A stretch of DNA of 64,000 nucleotides from Datnioides undecimradiatus (Eukaryota > Chordata > Actinopteri > Lobotiformes > Datnioididae), in contig WARS01000031.1 in the NCBI GenBank assembly GCA_008933995.1, forward strand, positions 4,120,001-4,184,000, given 5' to 3'. Numbering within the stretch: the stretch's first letter is position 1; every line of letters starts with the position of its first letter. The notes beneath the pieces are model-generated. The model saw only the letters and a program-made list of their open reading frames with translations, was not told the origin of the DNA and searched no databases. This document shows positions 11,543 through 20,700 of the stretch, piece after piece. The translations under genes and the position numbers were made by a program.

Positions 11543-13486
11543 CATCAAACCTCTTCATTTTGTTATGTTTTCCTGCAGGTCTAACCTCATGGGAACCAAG
11601 TTCACTGTATATGACAGCGGTCTGAACCCGATGAAGAGCACCACCAGCCTCGAAGCTAGCAACCTACGCCAAGAGCTAGCAGCCATTTGCTATGTGAGTC
11701 GGTCAAAATGCACCTTAACCCCAAGATGTGTGACAAATGTTGAGCAATGAGTTGGTAATAAGATACATGATAATTCAGTGTAATTATATCTATAGAGATA
11801 ATGCAATTTCTCTAACAACCCACTTTACAAGAAATGCTTTAATATCAGAGGTCTAAAGGAATAAAGAGGAGACCTATGGTATATGTAATTATATTTTCTT
11901 TGAGAATACAGCTTTCAGGTTAATGTGTCTGGTGGCCTTTGAAATGCGAGAATCCAACTCAGATAATGAGATAAAAAGACATCCACTCAACACTCCACTC
12001 CACTTAACCCTCTTAACTCTCTCTTAGTTTTAATTATTCTTACATAGTTGATATTTAATATAATATCTTATGTTCAATTATTATTAAAGATTTATTTGCT
12101 TACAGTACAGTTTACCATCTTTTCAATCCAGGAAACCAATGTTTTAGGATTCAAAGGACCTCGCAAAATGAGCGTCATCATTCCTGGAATGAACATGGAC
12201 CATGAGCGAGTGTCTATCCGCCCACGAAATGTATGTGTTACCTTTCTCTCTCTCTCTCAATAGTCACATCTGTTCTGACCAATTCAACCTCGTCTGTACT
12301 TACATAATTAATCTGATGTTCATACTTGTCCTTGTCCAAATTCTCCTCTTCTTCCTCGCAGGACCATGAGTCACTCTTGGCCAGGTGGCAGAACAAAAAC
12401 ACAGAGAGCGTGATTGAACTTCACAACAAGACGCCTGTGTGGAACGACGACACACAATCCTATGTGCTCAACTTCCATGGCAGAGTCACTCAGGCGTCTG
12501 TGAAGAATTTCCAAATCATTCACGACAATGACCGTGAGTTTCTTTTATTGAAATACAATTTTTATGGGAAGTGTTCCTTTTTAAATATAATGTGTGCCTT
12601 TACGTGTGCACTACTATCCCAGCGATGACTTTTGGAGTATCCTAGTTATGTTTTGTACAACAGCTTATCCTAGTTTCAGAAACCTAGACATTCAAGCTAC
12701 TCCAACAGAAACCATGACCCTGTGGCATGTAAACAACTTATACAGGTTTCTGAACCATCTCGTGCTGGCTGGGATGGTAAATTAAGACACCCATTCAGAT
12801 ACAGTCAGATACTTGGATACAGTTATGATCATATATGTATATAGAGATATAATTAATCTTTTTTCAAGTTCTATACAAATCCCACATCCTGCATATAAGC
12901 AAACCAGGATGAGGCTCAAAACCAGAATACCAATGCAATCAGTGACAGGTGAAAGGGAGCATGGTAAACCAGGAGAGAGACAGGCATGACATACAGCATC
13001 ACTGGCTGGAATTAAATGTAGACTGTTGCAGTACAGTGTGAGTTTTCAGTCCCTAAAATCAAGTCTCTCAGCTCTTCTCCAGTGTACTGCACTTTATTCA
13101 GCAATTGTTAATGCAAGATGAATAAAGCATTAGAACAGAGCTGTGTGAATTTAATTAGGGAATGGGGGATAAAGCTCAACACAGATGCAATCTTGTATTT
13201 CAAGTTCTTAAATCGTCCCGTAGATATTCATTATGGATGAAATATTTGTTTCATAATAACTTTAAAAAAATGGAATTTTGAATGCTTTGTTTCTCTGTAT
13301 TTAAGTTTAAAGGTTTTCATGATTAAGCTTTCCTGGTTCTTTTCCTCTGCAGCTGACTACATTGTGATGCAGTTTGGCCGTGTAGCAGAGGATGTGTTCA
13401 CCATGGACTATAACTACCCTATGTGTGCCCTGCAAGCCTTTGCCATTGCGCTTTCCAGCTTTGACAGCAAGTTGGCCTGTGAATAG
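1280..13486 (+). CDS. tub: tub, Tubby bipartite transcription regulator / ciliary trafficking adaptor (5' end missing)
   Basis: Eleven exons join in frame: 1280-1331, 3350-3512, 4221-4358, 5980(or 5983)-6135, 7467-7588, 8493-8684, 8891-9003, 11579-11693, 12132-12230, 12362-12533, 13353-13486, giving about 484 codons. The N-terminal half carries the KKKR nuclear-localisation-like cluster, an acidic DEEED stretch and a serine run. The C-terminal half (from 8493) is the complete tubby beta-barrel domain, with both family signatures: [14 protein letters not shown] and the terminal [16 protein letters not shown]. In mammals Tubby binds PI(4,5)P2 at the plasma membrane through its C-terminal domain and carries GPCRs into cilia with IFT-A. 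The basic GRKRKKSK segment in exon 8891-9003 lies in the lipid-binding region. The first exon here starts mid-codon, so the start codon lies upstream of base 1. Neighbouring ric3 and lmo1 argue for tub rather than a tulp paralogue. Identity is very secure. Confidence 0.97.
1332..3349 (+). other. tub intron, 2.0 kb, unremarkable
   Basis: GTAAGT...CCAACAG intron. Unique AT-rich sequence; no convincing exon, repeat family or RNA gene recognised. The short introns at 3513-4220 and 11694-12131 likewise show nothing notable. Confidence 0.8.
3350..3512 (+). CDS. tub: tub exon (KKKR nuclear-localisation region)
   Basis: Acceptor CCAACAG, donor GTAAGT. It reads [19 protein letters not shown] and continues to [13 protein letters not shown], closely matching mammalian Tubby. 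It contains the basic KKKR cluster thought to act in nuclear localisation. It starts in phase 0 and ends after one base of the next codon. Confidence 0.96.
4221..4358 (+). CDS. tub: tub exon (variable lysine-rich linker)
   Basis: Acceptor GGGCTTAG. It reads [18 protein letters not shown], then a Lys/Ala/Ser-rich linker ending KKERKAKHK. This part of Tubby varies between species. The donor is GTCAGC, a weak match to consensus; phase 1 fits the next exon. Confidence 0.9.
4359..5979 (+). other. tub intron, 1.6 kb, unremarkable
   Basis: Intron between the lysine-rich linker exon and the QILTVG exon. It starts with the non-consensus donor GTCAGC and ends at the tandem acceptor. No other feature seen. 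Confidence 0.8.
5980..6135 (+). CDS. tub: tub exon with tandem (NAGNAG) acceptor
   Basis: It reads [20 protein letters not shown] and ends [11 protein letters not shown]; the QILTVG and QDLR.TM motifs are shared with mammalian Tubby. The acceptor is CTCAGCAG, so the exon can begin at 5980 or 5983; both are in frame and differ by one alanine. The donor is GTACTG and the exon ends in phase 1. Confidence 0.92.
6136..8492 (+). other. tub introns 6136-7466 and 7589-8492, unremarkable
   Basis: Two introns flanking the acidic exon 7467-7588. Both are AT-rich and contain only chance open frames without protein similarity that I recognise. Confidence 0.75.
7467..7588 (+). CDS. tub: tub exon (acidic/serine-rich region)
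   Basis: Acceptor TTGTCAAG, donor GTGAAA. It reads [20 protein letters not shown], followed by [21 protein letters not shown]. The acidic-then-serine arrangement is diagnostic of Tubby. It ends in phase 0. Confidence 0.95.
8493..8684 (+). CDS. tub: tub exon (start of tubby domain)
   Basis: Acceptor CCCACAG, donor GTGAGG, 64 whole codons. It reads [19 protein letters not shown], then [19 protein letters not shown] and [20 protein letters not shown]. The tubby beta-barrel begins around LRPAPQG. Confidence 0.97.
8891..9003 (+). CDS. tub: tub exon (lipid-binding basic segment)
   Basis: Acceptor GTCACAG, donor GTAAGT. It reads [20 protein letters not shown], then [18 protein letters not shown]. 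In mouse Tubby the basic residues of this region contact PI(4,5)P2. It ends after two bases of an arginine codon. Confidence 0.97.
9950..10475 (-). mobile_element. Non-LTR retrotransposon (LINE) fragment, internally deleted, in tub intron
   Basis: On the minus strand 10475-10220 reads FQEAFDSLH...VRHYGQRVK..., then [20 protein letters not shown]. This is the reverse-transcriptase block around the conserved [12 protein letters not shown] motif of teleost LINEs. Downstream, 10161-9950 resembles the C-terminal tail that ends such ORFs ([20 protein letters not shown], then a [13 protein letters not shown] segment). The catalytic YADD block between them is missing, so this is a decayed, deleted copy antisense to tub. 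The clade was not determined. Confidence 0.8.
11510..11540. repeat. (CA)n microsatellite beside a tub 3' splice site
   Basis: About 15 uninterrupted CA units ending 38 bases upstream of the exon at 11579. The branch-point region and polypyrimidine tract lie directly after it. Likely polymorphic in length. Confidence 0.95.
11579..11693 (+). CDS. tub: tub exon (tubby domain, [12 protein letters not shown])
   Basis: Acceptor TCCTGCAG, donor GTGAGT. It reads [20 protein letters not shown], then [19 protein letters not shown] (CA)n tract ends only 38 bases before the exon. Confidence 0.97.
12132..12230 (+). CDS. tub: tub exon (tubby domain, [11 protein letters not shown])
   Basis: Acceptor AATCCAG, donor GTATGT, 33 whole codons. 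It reads [20 protein letters not shown], then [13 protein letters not shown], nearly identical to the mammalian exon. Confidence 0.97.
12362..12533 (+). CDS. tub: tub exon (tubby signature 1)
   Basis: Acceptor CCTCGCAG, donor GTGAGT. It reads [20 protein letters not shown] and continues through [20 protein letters not shown] to [15 protein letters not shown]. It contains the first Tubby family signature and ends in phase 1. Confidence 0.98.
12534..13352 (+). other. last tub intron, unremarkable
   Basis: GTGAGT...CTGCAG intron of 819 bases with no recognised feature. Confidence 0.8.
13353..13486 (+). CDS. tub: tub terminal coding exon (tubby signature 2, stop TAG)
   Basis: Acceptor CTCTGCAG. 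It reads [20 protein letters not shown], then [20 protein letters not shown] and LACE-stop at 13484-13486. This is the hydrophobic core helix and invariant C-terminus of the tubby domain. Confidence 0.98.
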
Positions 13487-15270
13487 ATCCCAGTCCTGAA
13501 GTTCAGTGAAGAACTGGTCCAACTGTCCTGTCAACAAGGGCTGTTAACGTATCGCTGGGACTGGTTTGAGATCTCCAAATCACCCGGTATCTTGGAAGTT
13601 CTGCATATCTCAAAATGCTTTATGGGCCTCAAGTTTTGTGTGTTTGTGCGTGGGAGTGGGGTGGGGGGGGGGGGTGGGAACTCTGGATGGTCTTGGTCAG
13701 TGGAGGAAAACAAGCACAAAGAGTAATCCACTTTCAAAATCAAAGTTGTTCGTTTTGATAACTATATTCATTTTGTACTGTACTGGCGTTATAAAAACAC
13801 TGTTCCTTTATGTAGTAGTTAGATAAATTTAACATTTCTTTATCTGTAAATGATAACTAACAGTTACACACATCTGTGTTTTAAAAGTTGACAGCATTTT
13901 ATGTAATCAGCCACACAAAAAACACAATGTCACACTCTTCCTCAAGCATGAATACTGCTTATATCGTTACTGAATTAAAAACAACATGCACGTCACAGTA
14001 TATTTATTTTGTTATTTATGTATTTATTACATGTTCATTTTGTTTTCTGTTCTCATTCACAAAATATTTTCAGCAGTATTGGCTCCATGGAGCTGCAAGC
14101 ACATGAATTAGCATCACAAGAAGGAATATCTCTTGAATCCACACTAAACAATTAGCAACTTTGGACATGAGCAGGGCAAAGGCATGGTACACTATGCTGT
14201 GTACCATAAAGAATATCGTGTCACAGTGTCATGTATGTGAATGTATAGGATGATGGTGCACTTTACTTTGAAGTCTGTAGTGGATGAGATATAGCTGTAC
14301 ATACTTTATTGTGCCTTTCGAGACTAATTCCAGTGTTATGCTTTGGCCATGAATTGAGCTGAGCTTGAATTGGTCTTTGCTTGTCTTGCTGTCCTCACAT
14401 GCATTAGGGACGTTTCTCTGTAGCTACTTTGAATTCAGTTGACTGATTAGATTGCTGGGGTTGCAAAACCCTCAGAAATGAATAATCCAAAGCGTGGATT
14501 GGACAACATTTCAGTAATTGTCCATATATGTTAAAATTACATTTAGGGCTTGATGACAGATTACACTAAAGAGATGAATTAATATTGACACTGTACTGTA
14601 AATCAGGCAGCGGATACATTAGCAGGCTAAAGGTTGTGCTCATATCTTCTGATGTCTCCTACTTGGAAAAAATAAACTGAACACAGATTGACTTACTGCC
14701 AACAAACACACAGTAACAGTGTGAATCTGACACCACTTCAACACATGCATATTTCATCTCTTGCGCTTTACATCTTTGATTAATTTTATGCTCCACTGAG
14801 GTGGAGTTTGGTACATTCCTCATCTAACTAGCTGTAAGTTTCTATATCATGTGGTTTATTGCTGTTCACGTTTTTACTCAAAATATTATTCCTCTTGCTC
14901 CTTATGGGGCAGTATCCTTTCTCAAATATATGACAGTATTTTGTATTTTATGACCTTTAAAAAAATGCTGAATGAAGGCAAAGAACAATCTCTGATACCG
15001 CTATTGTTACTGTGGGTAATGAGGAAATCTTTATCAAATGTGCTATTCTTGTACTCAATTGTGTCCTAACTATTTTAAATTTCTATTTTAAAATTGTTGA
15101 TACTCTTGCTGTAAAGTCTGCTTTTCATACATGTGTCCAGGAACCAAAGGTTCTTTCACTTTCTGTTTTTAGTGCTCTCGTTGTAATGTACAGTAAATGG
15201 TGTACAATTTACTGTGGTGGTATAGACACAGTCCTTTGATCATGGAAAAATAATAAAACTTCAGTAAGTC
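13487..15270 (+). other. tub: tub 3' untranslated region
   Basis: Non-coding sequence from the tub stop to the likely cleavage site. AATAAA hexamers occur at 14671-14676 and 15252-15257. The second is followed within 40 bases by GT-rich sequence (TATGTATGTGTTTCTC), the usual downstream element, so about 15,270 is the preferred distal end. The UTR also holds a 12-G run near 13,663 and a cluster of ATTTA pentamers at 14002-14026. The extent is inferred without transcript data. Confidence 0.65.
15252..15257 (+). terminator. tub: tub distal polyadenylation signal AATAAA
   Basis: Canonical hexamer on the tub strand with a GT-rich downstream element at about 15275-15292. The next gene on the other strand (ric3) ends at 16906, so the two convergent genes need not overlap if this site is used. 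The hexamer at 14671-14676 could be a proximal alternative. Confidence 0.6.
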
Positions 15271-16905
15271 AAAATATGTATGTGTTTCTCTAAAAATAGC
15301 AAAACTACAGCATTCTCTTTTGAATTACATGTTTATGAATTGAATGCAGTCTTTTACCCTTTGCTACTGTTTAGTTTTGTCATAGTTATTATTGATACTG
15401 GAGAAAATTAAAAACCGACAGCGTGAAGTGCCAGAGCATTAAATACACAAAGAAATCCTTCAGTTAAAGTTGCGAAGTGATGCTGACTTTATTGTGTGGT
15501 GTTGGTGTTTGTACAACAACATGAAGAGAAAAGGTTGCATTGCAAATGAATCACAATACTTTGGAGTAACTGGCTTGCCTACAACCTTGCTAGCTAACAT
15601 TTTAGGAGTGATGTGCAAACAGGATCCAGTGTTTAATGCTATGCTGGTTCACTTGACACAGATCCAACATTATAGAGATCTCTGGAAGGATAACCAAGCA
15701 TTGGAACCAGATGTTAAATCGTGGTGTGACTGGTTCAAGCTGCATTTCTGTTTGTTTGTTGTTTATTTTTCTTTTTTGTTTCAGCTTTGTCTAATGATTA
15801 GACATTGCACTCTGATTAGACTCAAATCAGAGTGCAATCTCTGACCATGGGTGTTTCTGCTTGAGGTTACCATTAAGTCCACCATTAACACATCCATTAA
15901 ACACTCACCTGCTCATATTCACACACATATTCAAATGTCAGGAAACAGATGCCAAGAATTGTGTAAAACCCTAAACATTTAAACTAACAAGTTTTATGTA
16001 CTGTACTATAAGATATATACTTAAAAGCTACAGCATATTATCCAGTTACTTCCTTGCCCTTGTGCTCTGGCCGCTCCTAAACAGTAAAGACAAATCCAGT
16101 GGTGGAGACAGGTTTCCCTACAGCACTGAGTAATCACATCGATCACTAGAAGCAGCAATGCAAAAAGCAGCTAATGACTTAATGTTCGCAGGACACCTGA
16201 AGTCCACGTTGTGCTGCTGAGGCAGCTGAGGGCTATTTCATCACATCCTTTCCATTTCACTCTACTGACTTATGTTTATAAATCTTCATGCTTACATTTA
16301 CTCTGTATATGTTTACTCACTACAGCCTCGGCTCTGTTTGTGTGCACCCTGGGGAGTTCTCATTTCTATGATAATTCTTGCTCGGGGGTTATTTGCAATG
16401 CTGCCTGGATGTTATTTACCACATTACTGTGTATTCAAAGGTGTTATGCCGCATTACCCCAACAGAGCACCCCCCGAGAGTAGGGCCATACTGGACCACT
16501 AGATGGAGCCAGATACTGCCATGTCAGTGTCCAGAGCTGCACACAGTAAATAGCAATGCCTCATCTCTCTGTTTCTATTGTGAAACACCATGGCTTCTGT
16601 GAAACATGTGACTTATTCAAAAGTAATAACCATAACTTTATATTTAACACATTATGTATCTTGAAAATCAATGTGCCTAAACTGTTTTATCAGAGAAAGG
16701 AAATGTGGGCAGACCAACAAAACAAAAATACATGGTAACTGCTCTCTGAGCCAGATCTTATGTAGTGTTTGCTCATGGATACCAAGTCAGAACTGGAAAG
16801 AGACTGTAACTGAAAATATACATAACAAGCATGAGAAGCTACATCTCGAGAAACAATGAGTGCACTGTTGTCTAAAAACTCATTTTAGGTTTTTGGAAAA
16901 GTCCT
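15271..16905. other. Convergent intergenic gap / ric3 3' flank
   Basis: Region between the tub 3' end and the ric3 stop codon. It should hold the ric3 3'UTR on the minus strand. Minus-strand AATAAA hexamers are at 15767-15762 and 15493-15488, both over 1 kb past the stop, so the UTR end is uncertain. An unassigned 124-codon plus-strand open frame (15470-15844) and a perfect stem-loop (15804-15838) lie here. Confidence 0.5.
15804..15838. repeat. Perfect inverted repeat (14-bp arms, 7-base loop)
   Basis: ATTGCACTCTGATT at 15804-15817 is exactly complementary to AATCAGAGTGCAAT at 15825-15838. Pairing continues outward after one mismatch (AGA/TCT). It could be a mobile-element terminus, a structured RNA or chance. 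Confidence 0.8.
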
Positions 16906-17714
16906 TTAAGTCTCTCTTCTGTTCCGCATTCTCAGCCCGCTCACCCCGACGTCTTTAGGCATGTCTGCATGGATACCACTGTCACCCTCCACAGATGCTG
17001 ACATTAACAAATACTCTTCGCCATCCTGCTCTGCCTCTTCCTCTGGGTTGGAACAACTCTCTGAACTGAACTGAAGGCTTTCTGCCTCCATCACCGGATC
17101 ATCTTCATCAGCCTCCTCTTCTTCCTCCTCTTCCAACTCTGTCCCCTCCTCCTCCTCCTCCTCCTCCTCCTCCATCTCATCTTCCTTCTCTTCTTCCTCA
17201 TCCTCATAAGTGTCCTCTTTTGGATAGTGGAACACATCTCTGTGGTCACTGAAGCTTATTTGCTTCTTACCTCCATTGTAACACTGCAGCTCTTTGCTCA
17301 CCTCCAATCCAATTCTCTCCTGCTTTCTTTCTGCACCAGGTTGGGATGAAGGAAGACTGAGCAGGTGCATTTTCTCTGCTTCTAATTCTTCTTCTTCTTC
17401 CTCCTCCTCCTCATCCTCTTCCATACCCCCCTCTACCTCTTCCTCTTTATCCTCCTCCTCCTCCCCATCATCCTCCTCCTCTTCCTCGCCATCGTCATCC
17501 TCCTCCTCTTCATCTCCATCCTCCTCCTCTTCTTCTTCGTCCTCCTCTCGCACTATGGATAGCTTCCTTGCCATAACCTCTTCCTCCTCTTGCACCATCC
17601 TCTCTGCCAGGGCCTCGGCAGTGGGCTGGTTGGGGGGCTCCTGCAGCACGATGGGGTCAAATCTAGGTCTGTCACAGGGCTTGTCATACACTGGGTAGGT
17701 CTCCTCTGGGTAGC
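16906..17714 (-). CDS. ric3: ric3 exon 6 (GYPEETYPVYD and acidic tail, stop TAA)
   Basis: Acceptor CAATGTAG. It begins GYPEETYPVYDKP, an invariant RIC3 motif, continues with AEALAERMVQEEEE, then two Glu/Asp tracts (genomic 17374-17550 and 17098-17217) and ends VGVSGLRMRNRRET-stop. The final SGL.MRNR resembles the human GSMLRKRN end, so the exon is complete despite the low-complexity core. Confidence 0.94.
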
Positions 17715-20700
17715 CTACATTGGCGTACAAAAAGAAACATTACCAAATACACTGGAGGAGAGTCTGGCTGTATAAGACCGCAACAAATGCACATTTTGCA
17801 AAGTCATTTGAGGAACTTGGATGTTCTGAGTTGTACAAGTACCTTCCCAGTCTGCACCATAGGGAACCTCTTCAGCCTCCATCTCTGGGGAGGCTCCCTC
17901 CAACCGGCCCTCTTGCATCAGCTGTGTGATCTGTCTAAGCTGCTTGAGTAATTTCTCCTCCTTCTTTGATGTTGTGGTTTTACTCCTCCTCCTTCTGCCA
18001 CTAGAGAGCAACACAGATATGGAAGCAGAAATCAGACAAGATGGCAATGCTATGGTACGTCACTCAGATTCTCTGATTCTGATTTCTCAGAGATATTATT
18101 GTGCAAGAAGAGGCTGAGATTAGAGATGTTTTCTTTTTTGATACATTTAAACAAAATCACCTGAGTTTTTATTTTTTTAAAATAATTATTTAGCACCAGT
18201 ATGTGTAAAGGTGAGCATTTTCCCAAAAAACAACCAACTAGATGTTTTTTTACTTTCTTACATATCGATTCACTTCACACAACTTGTGCTATTATATGAC
18301 TTAAGGACTTTTTAAATGAAGTAGTAGCAGTAGCTGTTAAGTAAAACATGCCGATGGCCTTTCCACCTTTGAATAATTTTCTCTTTCATTTTTAGCCCTT
18401 TCATTTTCATGCCAGGTCTAAGCTGATTTATCCCAGTATGGAGTCATTTTTCTCGTTCTTCTGTGCTGTGGGCACTGAAAAGTAGGATGTTAAGAGAAAA
18501 ATAAGTCTTACCTCCCAGATCCTCGACTCTTTCCTGAGACAATCCTCTCCATCATCCTTTCTGTTTGCAGCAGTCTCTCCTGAAGTCTGGCAAGCTCATA
18601 GTTGGCTGCTGAAAGATTTACAAAACATTGTTTTTATAATAAAATGTTATATTTTAATATAAACAATATATGTACACACTGTTTGCAAGTATTTAAATGT
18701 ATATGTGCACTTAACCCACTGTATGTCATGTGGTGTGTAGTTCATTTGAAGTGCTACATACTGGGATAGGCTGGTGGACAAAGATGCCATTTACAGATCA
18801 AATACTTTGTAGAGACAGTATGTCACTGTTGCACTTCAGACCTTTGGGGCACTACTTATTATTGTATGTTTAGGAAAAGATAAAAGTTAACATACCCGTA
18901 TACTGTATATTAGGAATACATTATTAAAGAAACCCAAAGCCTGTGTTTAATCTATCAAGAAAGCAAGAAAATTGGAAATGTCACAAATATTTGAAAATGC
19001 TCCAGGCACTTACTAATCTCGCTGTCCATGTTTGCCTTGGTTACTGTGGTGTAGTTTCCTGACTTAGTTGTCTTACCCTTACATGTCAGCTGTGAATAAA
19101 AAAAATCACTATGTTTAGATTAAAACTGTAGCAGTGATCCTTTGTATCTGTATTATTAGGCAGAGATTACAGTGATAGTTTTTCATGAATGAAATTTCAT
19201 AATGATTCATAAATGATACTCGATTACTCAATATAAAGTGCATACATAATGCTATGCAGCCTATCATGCAATAATTACCTTATAGATTATATAGAAGATG
19301 TAAAGAAAAATCCCAAAACCATATATAGGTATCACTTGAGCCATCAGGTTGTATTTTTTTCCTCGTCCAATGCCCTTTGCTTTGGCGATGGCCTCAGCAC
19401 TGTGTGTCATGGAGTGAGAGGGTTCCACACCCCACTGTTCAGGGTCCTCTGGCAATGACAGCTGATGCATCACGGGAGGGTAGAACCCAGGTCCAACTGG
19501 ACGTCACAAAAATCAGTTTTGTCAGTCAGTTAATCAATCAGTATCAATAATTAGAGCAAAGCCTTCCTGCAAACATTTAACAGTGGTCTCTTCCTCAGCC
19601 AGTGGTGCATGGGGCATCATTTCTCATTCATAGAAATTAATTAAAAATAACTTTACTTTAAGTGTTGATTCTTGTTTAAGTTATTTTAACCTGCCAGCAC
19701 TTCAAGTTAAACTGGTCCAGTTAAACCATTTACTAGTCAGGTCAAAATTTGGGTGGATCTGGAACTCAAGACTCTGTAAAACAAACTTTACAGTAAATTG
19801 TTGAACAAAATGTGCTTTAGAAAAATGACTAAAGCTTTACTTTAGTAATTTAGTAATATTTAATGCCCGAAATATATATACCAGTTATGATATTCTTTGA
19901 AAACATTATTTACTCTGGTTAATATGATAGATTTTTACCATCTATTTCCTGTTAAATCCTTTTTCTTCCCTCAGCGCCCTCCTAAACCAATCGTGTGCGT
20001 TTTCTTATGATTGACAGGCTGTTCCACCAATTACAATCAAGCGCGCACAAACAGGCAGACTTGGCCCCTCAGAGTTGGCAGACTACAGTAGTGAAGTGCC
20101 AGCTTCGCATCATTATCCGCACGCCCCGCAGAAAAAACCCCCGATAAATATGGATGTTACGAGTCTGAAACTGACCACCAACAACAATGGTTAGTTATTG
20201 CAACCAACACCACAAAACATCACTTATAACTTATACACTTATAAGTCCAAATGCGCCATCTGTTGGTAACCAAACGTATAGTGGGGGTGTTAGCATGCTG
20301 CCATTAGCAGCAAACATAGAAGTAAACAGACCACAAACAAATATTGAAATTGCTATTAAACACAGAGGGAGAGCACTCATTTACTTAACTCGACGAGATA
20401 TAGCTAAAGAGAAGAGAAGCATATCTCTGGTGTCGTAAGGTAAGAAACTGAGATGAATTCATTGTGTAAGGGTTTTTACATATTTTACATGTATAAACAA
20501 ATAAAGTGCAATGCAGTAAGGACATATCACTGACAGTATCTGTTAAGGAGGGACACGTTAGAGACATGTTTTATTTGAACGTTTGACACTTGTCGCATTT
20601 TGTTAGCTTGGTTTGTTTGGTGATCAGCATAACAGGGCTGGTTATTGATCATTTCTGATCAGCAACAGTTTGTGGCCATTGTTTACTGTAGTTTCAAATA

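Noticed and set aside
17294..17698. 134-codon plus-strand open frame rich in serine
   Set aside because: It is the antisense shadow of the GAG/GAA tract of ric3 exon 6; serine runs are just the complement of the acidic codons.
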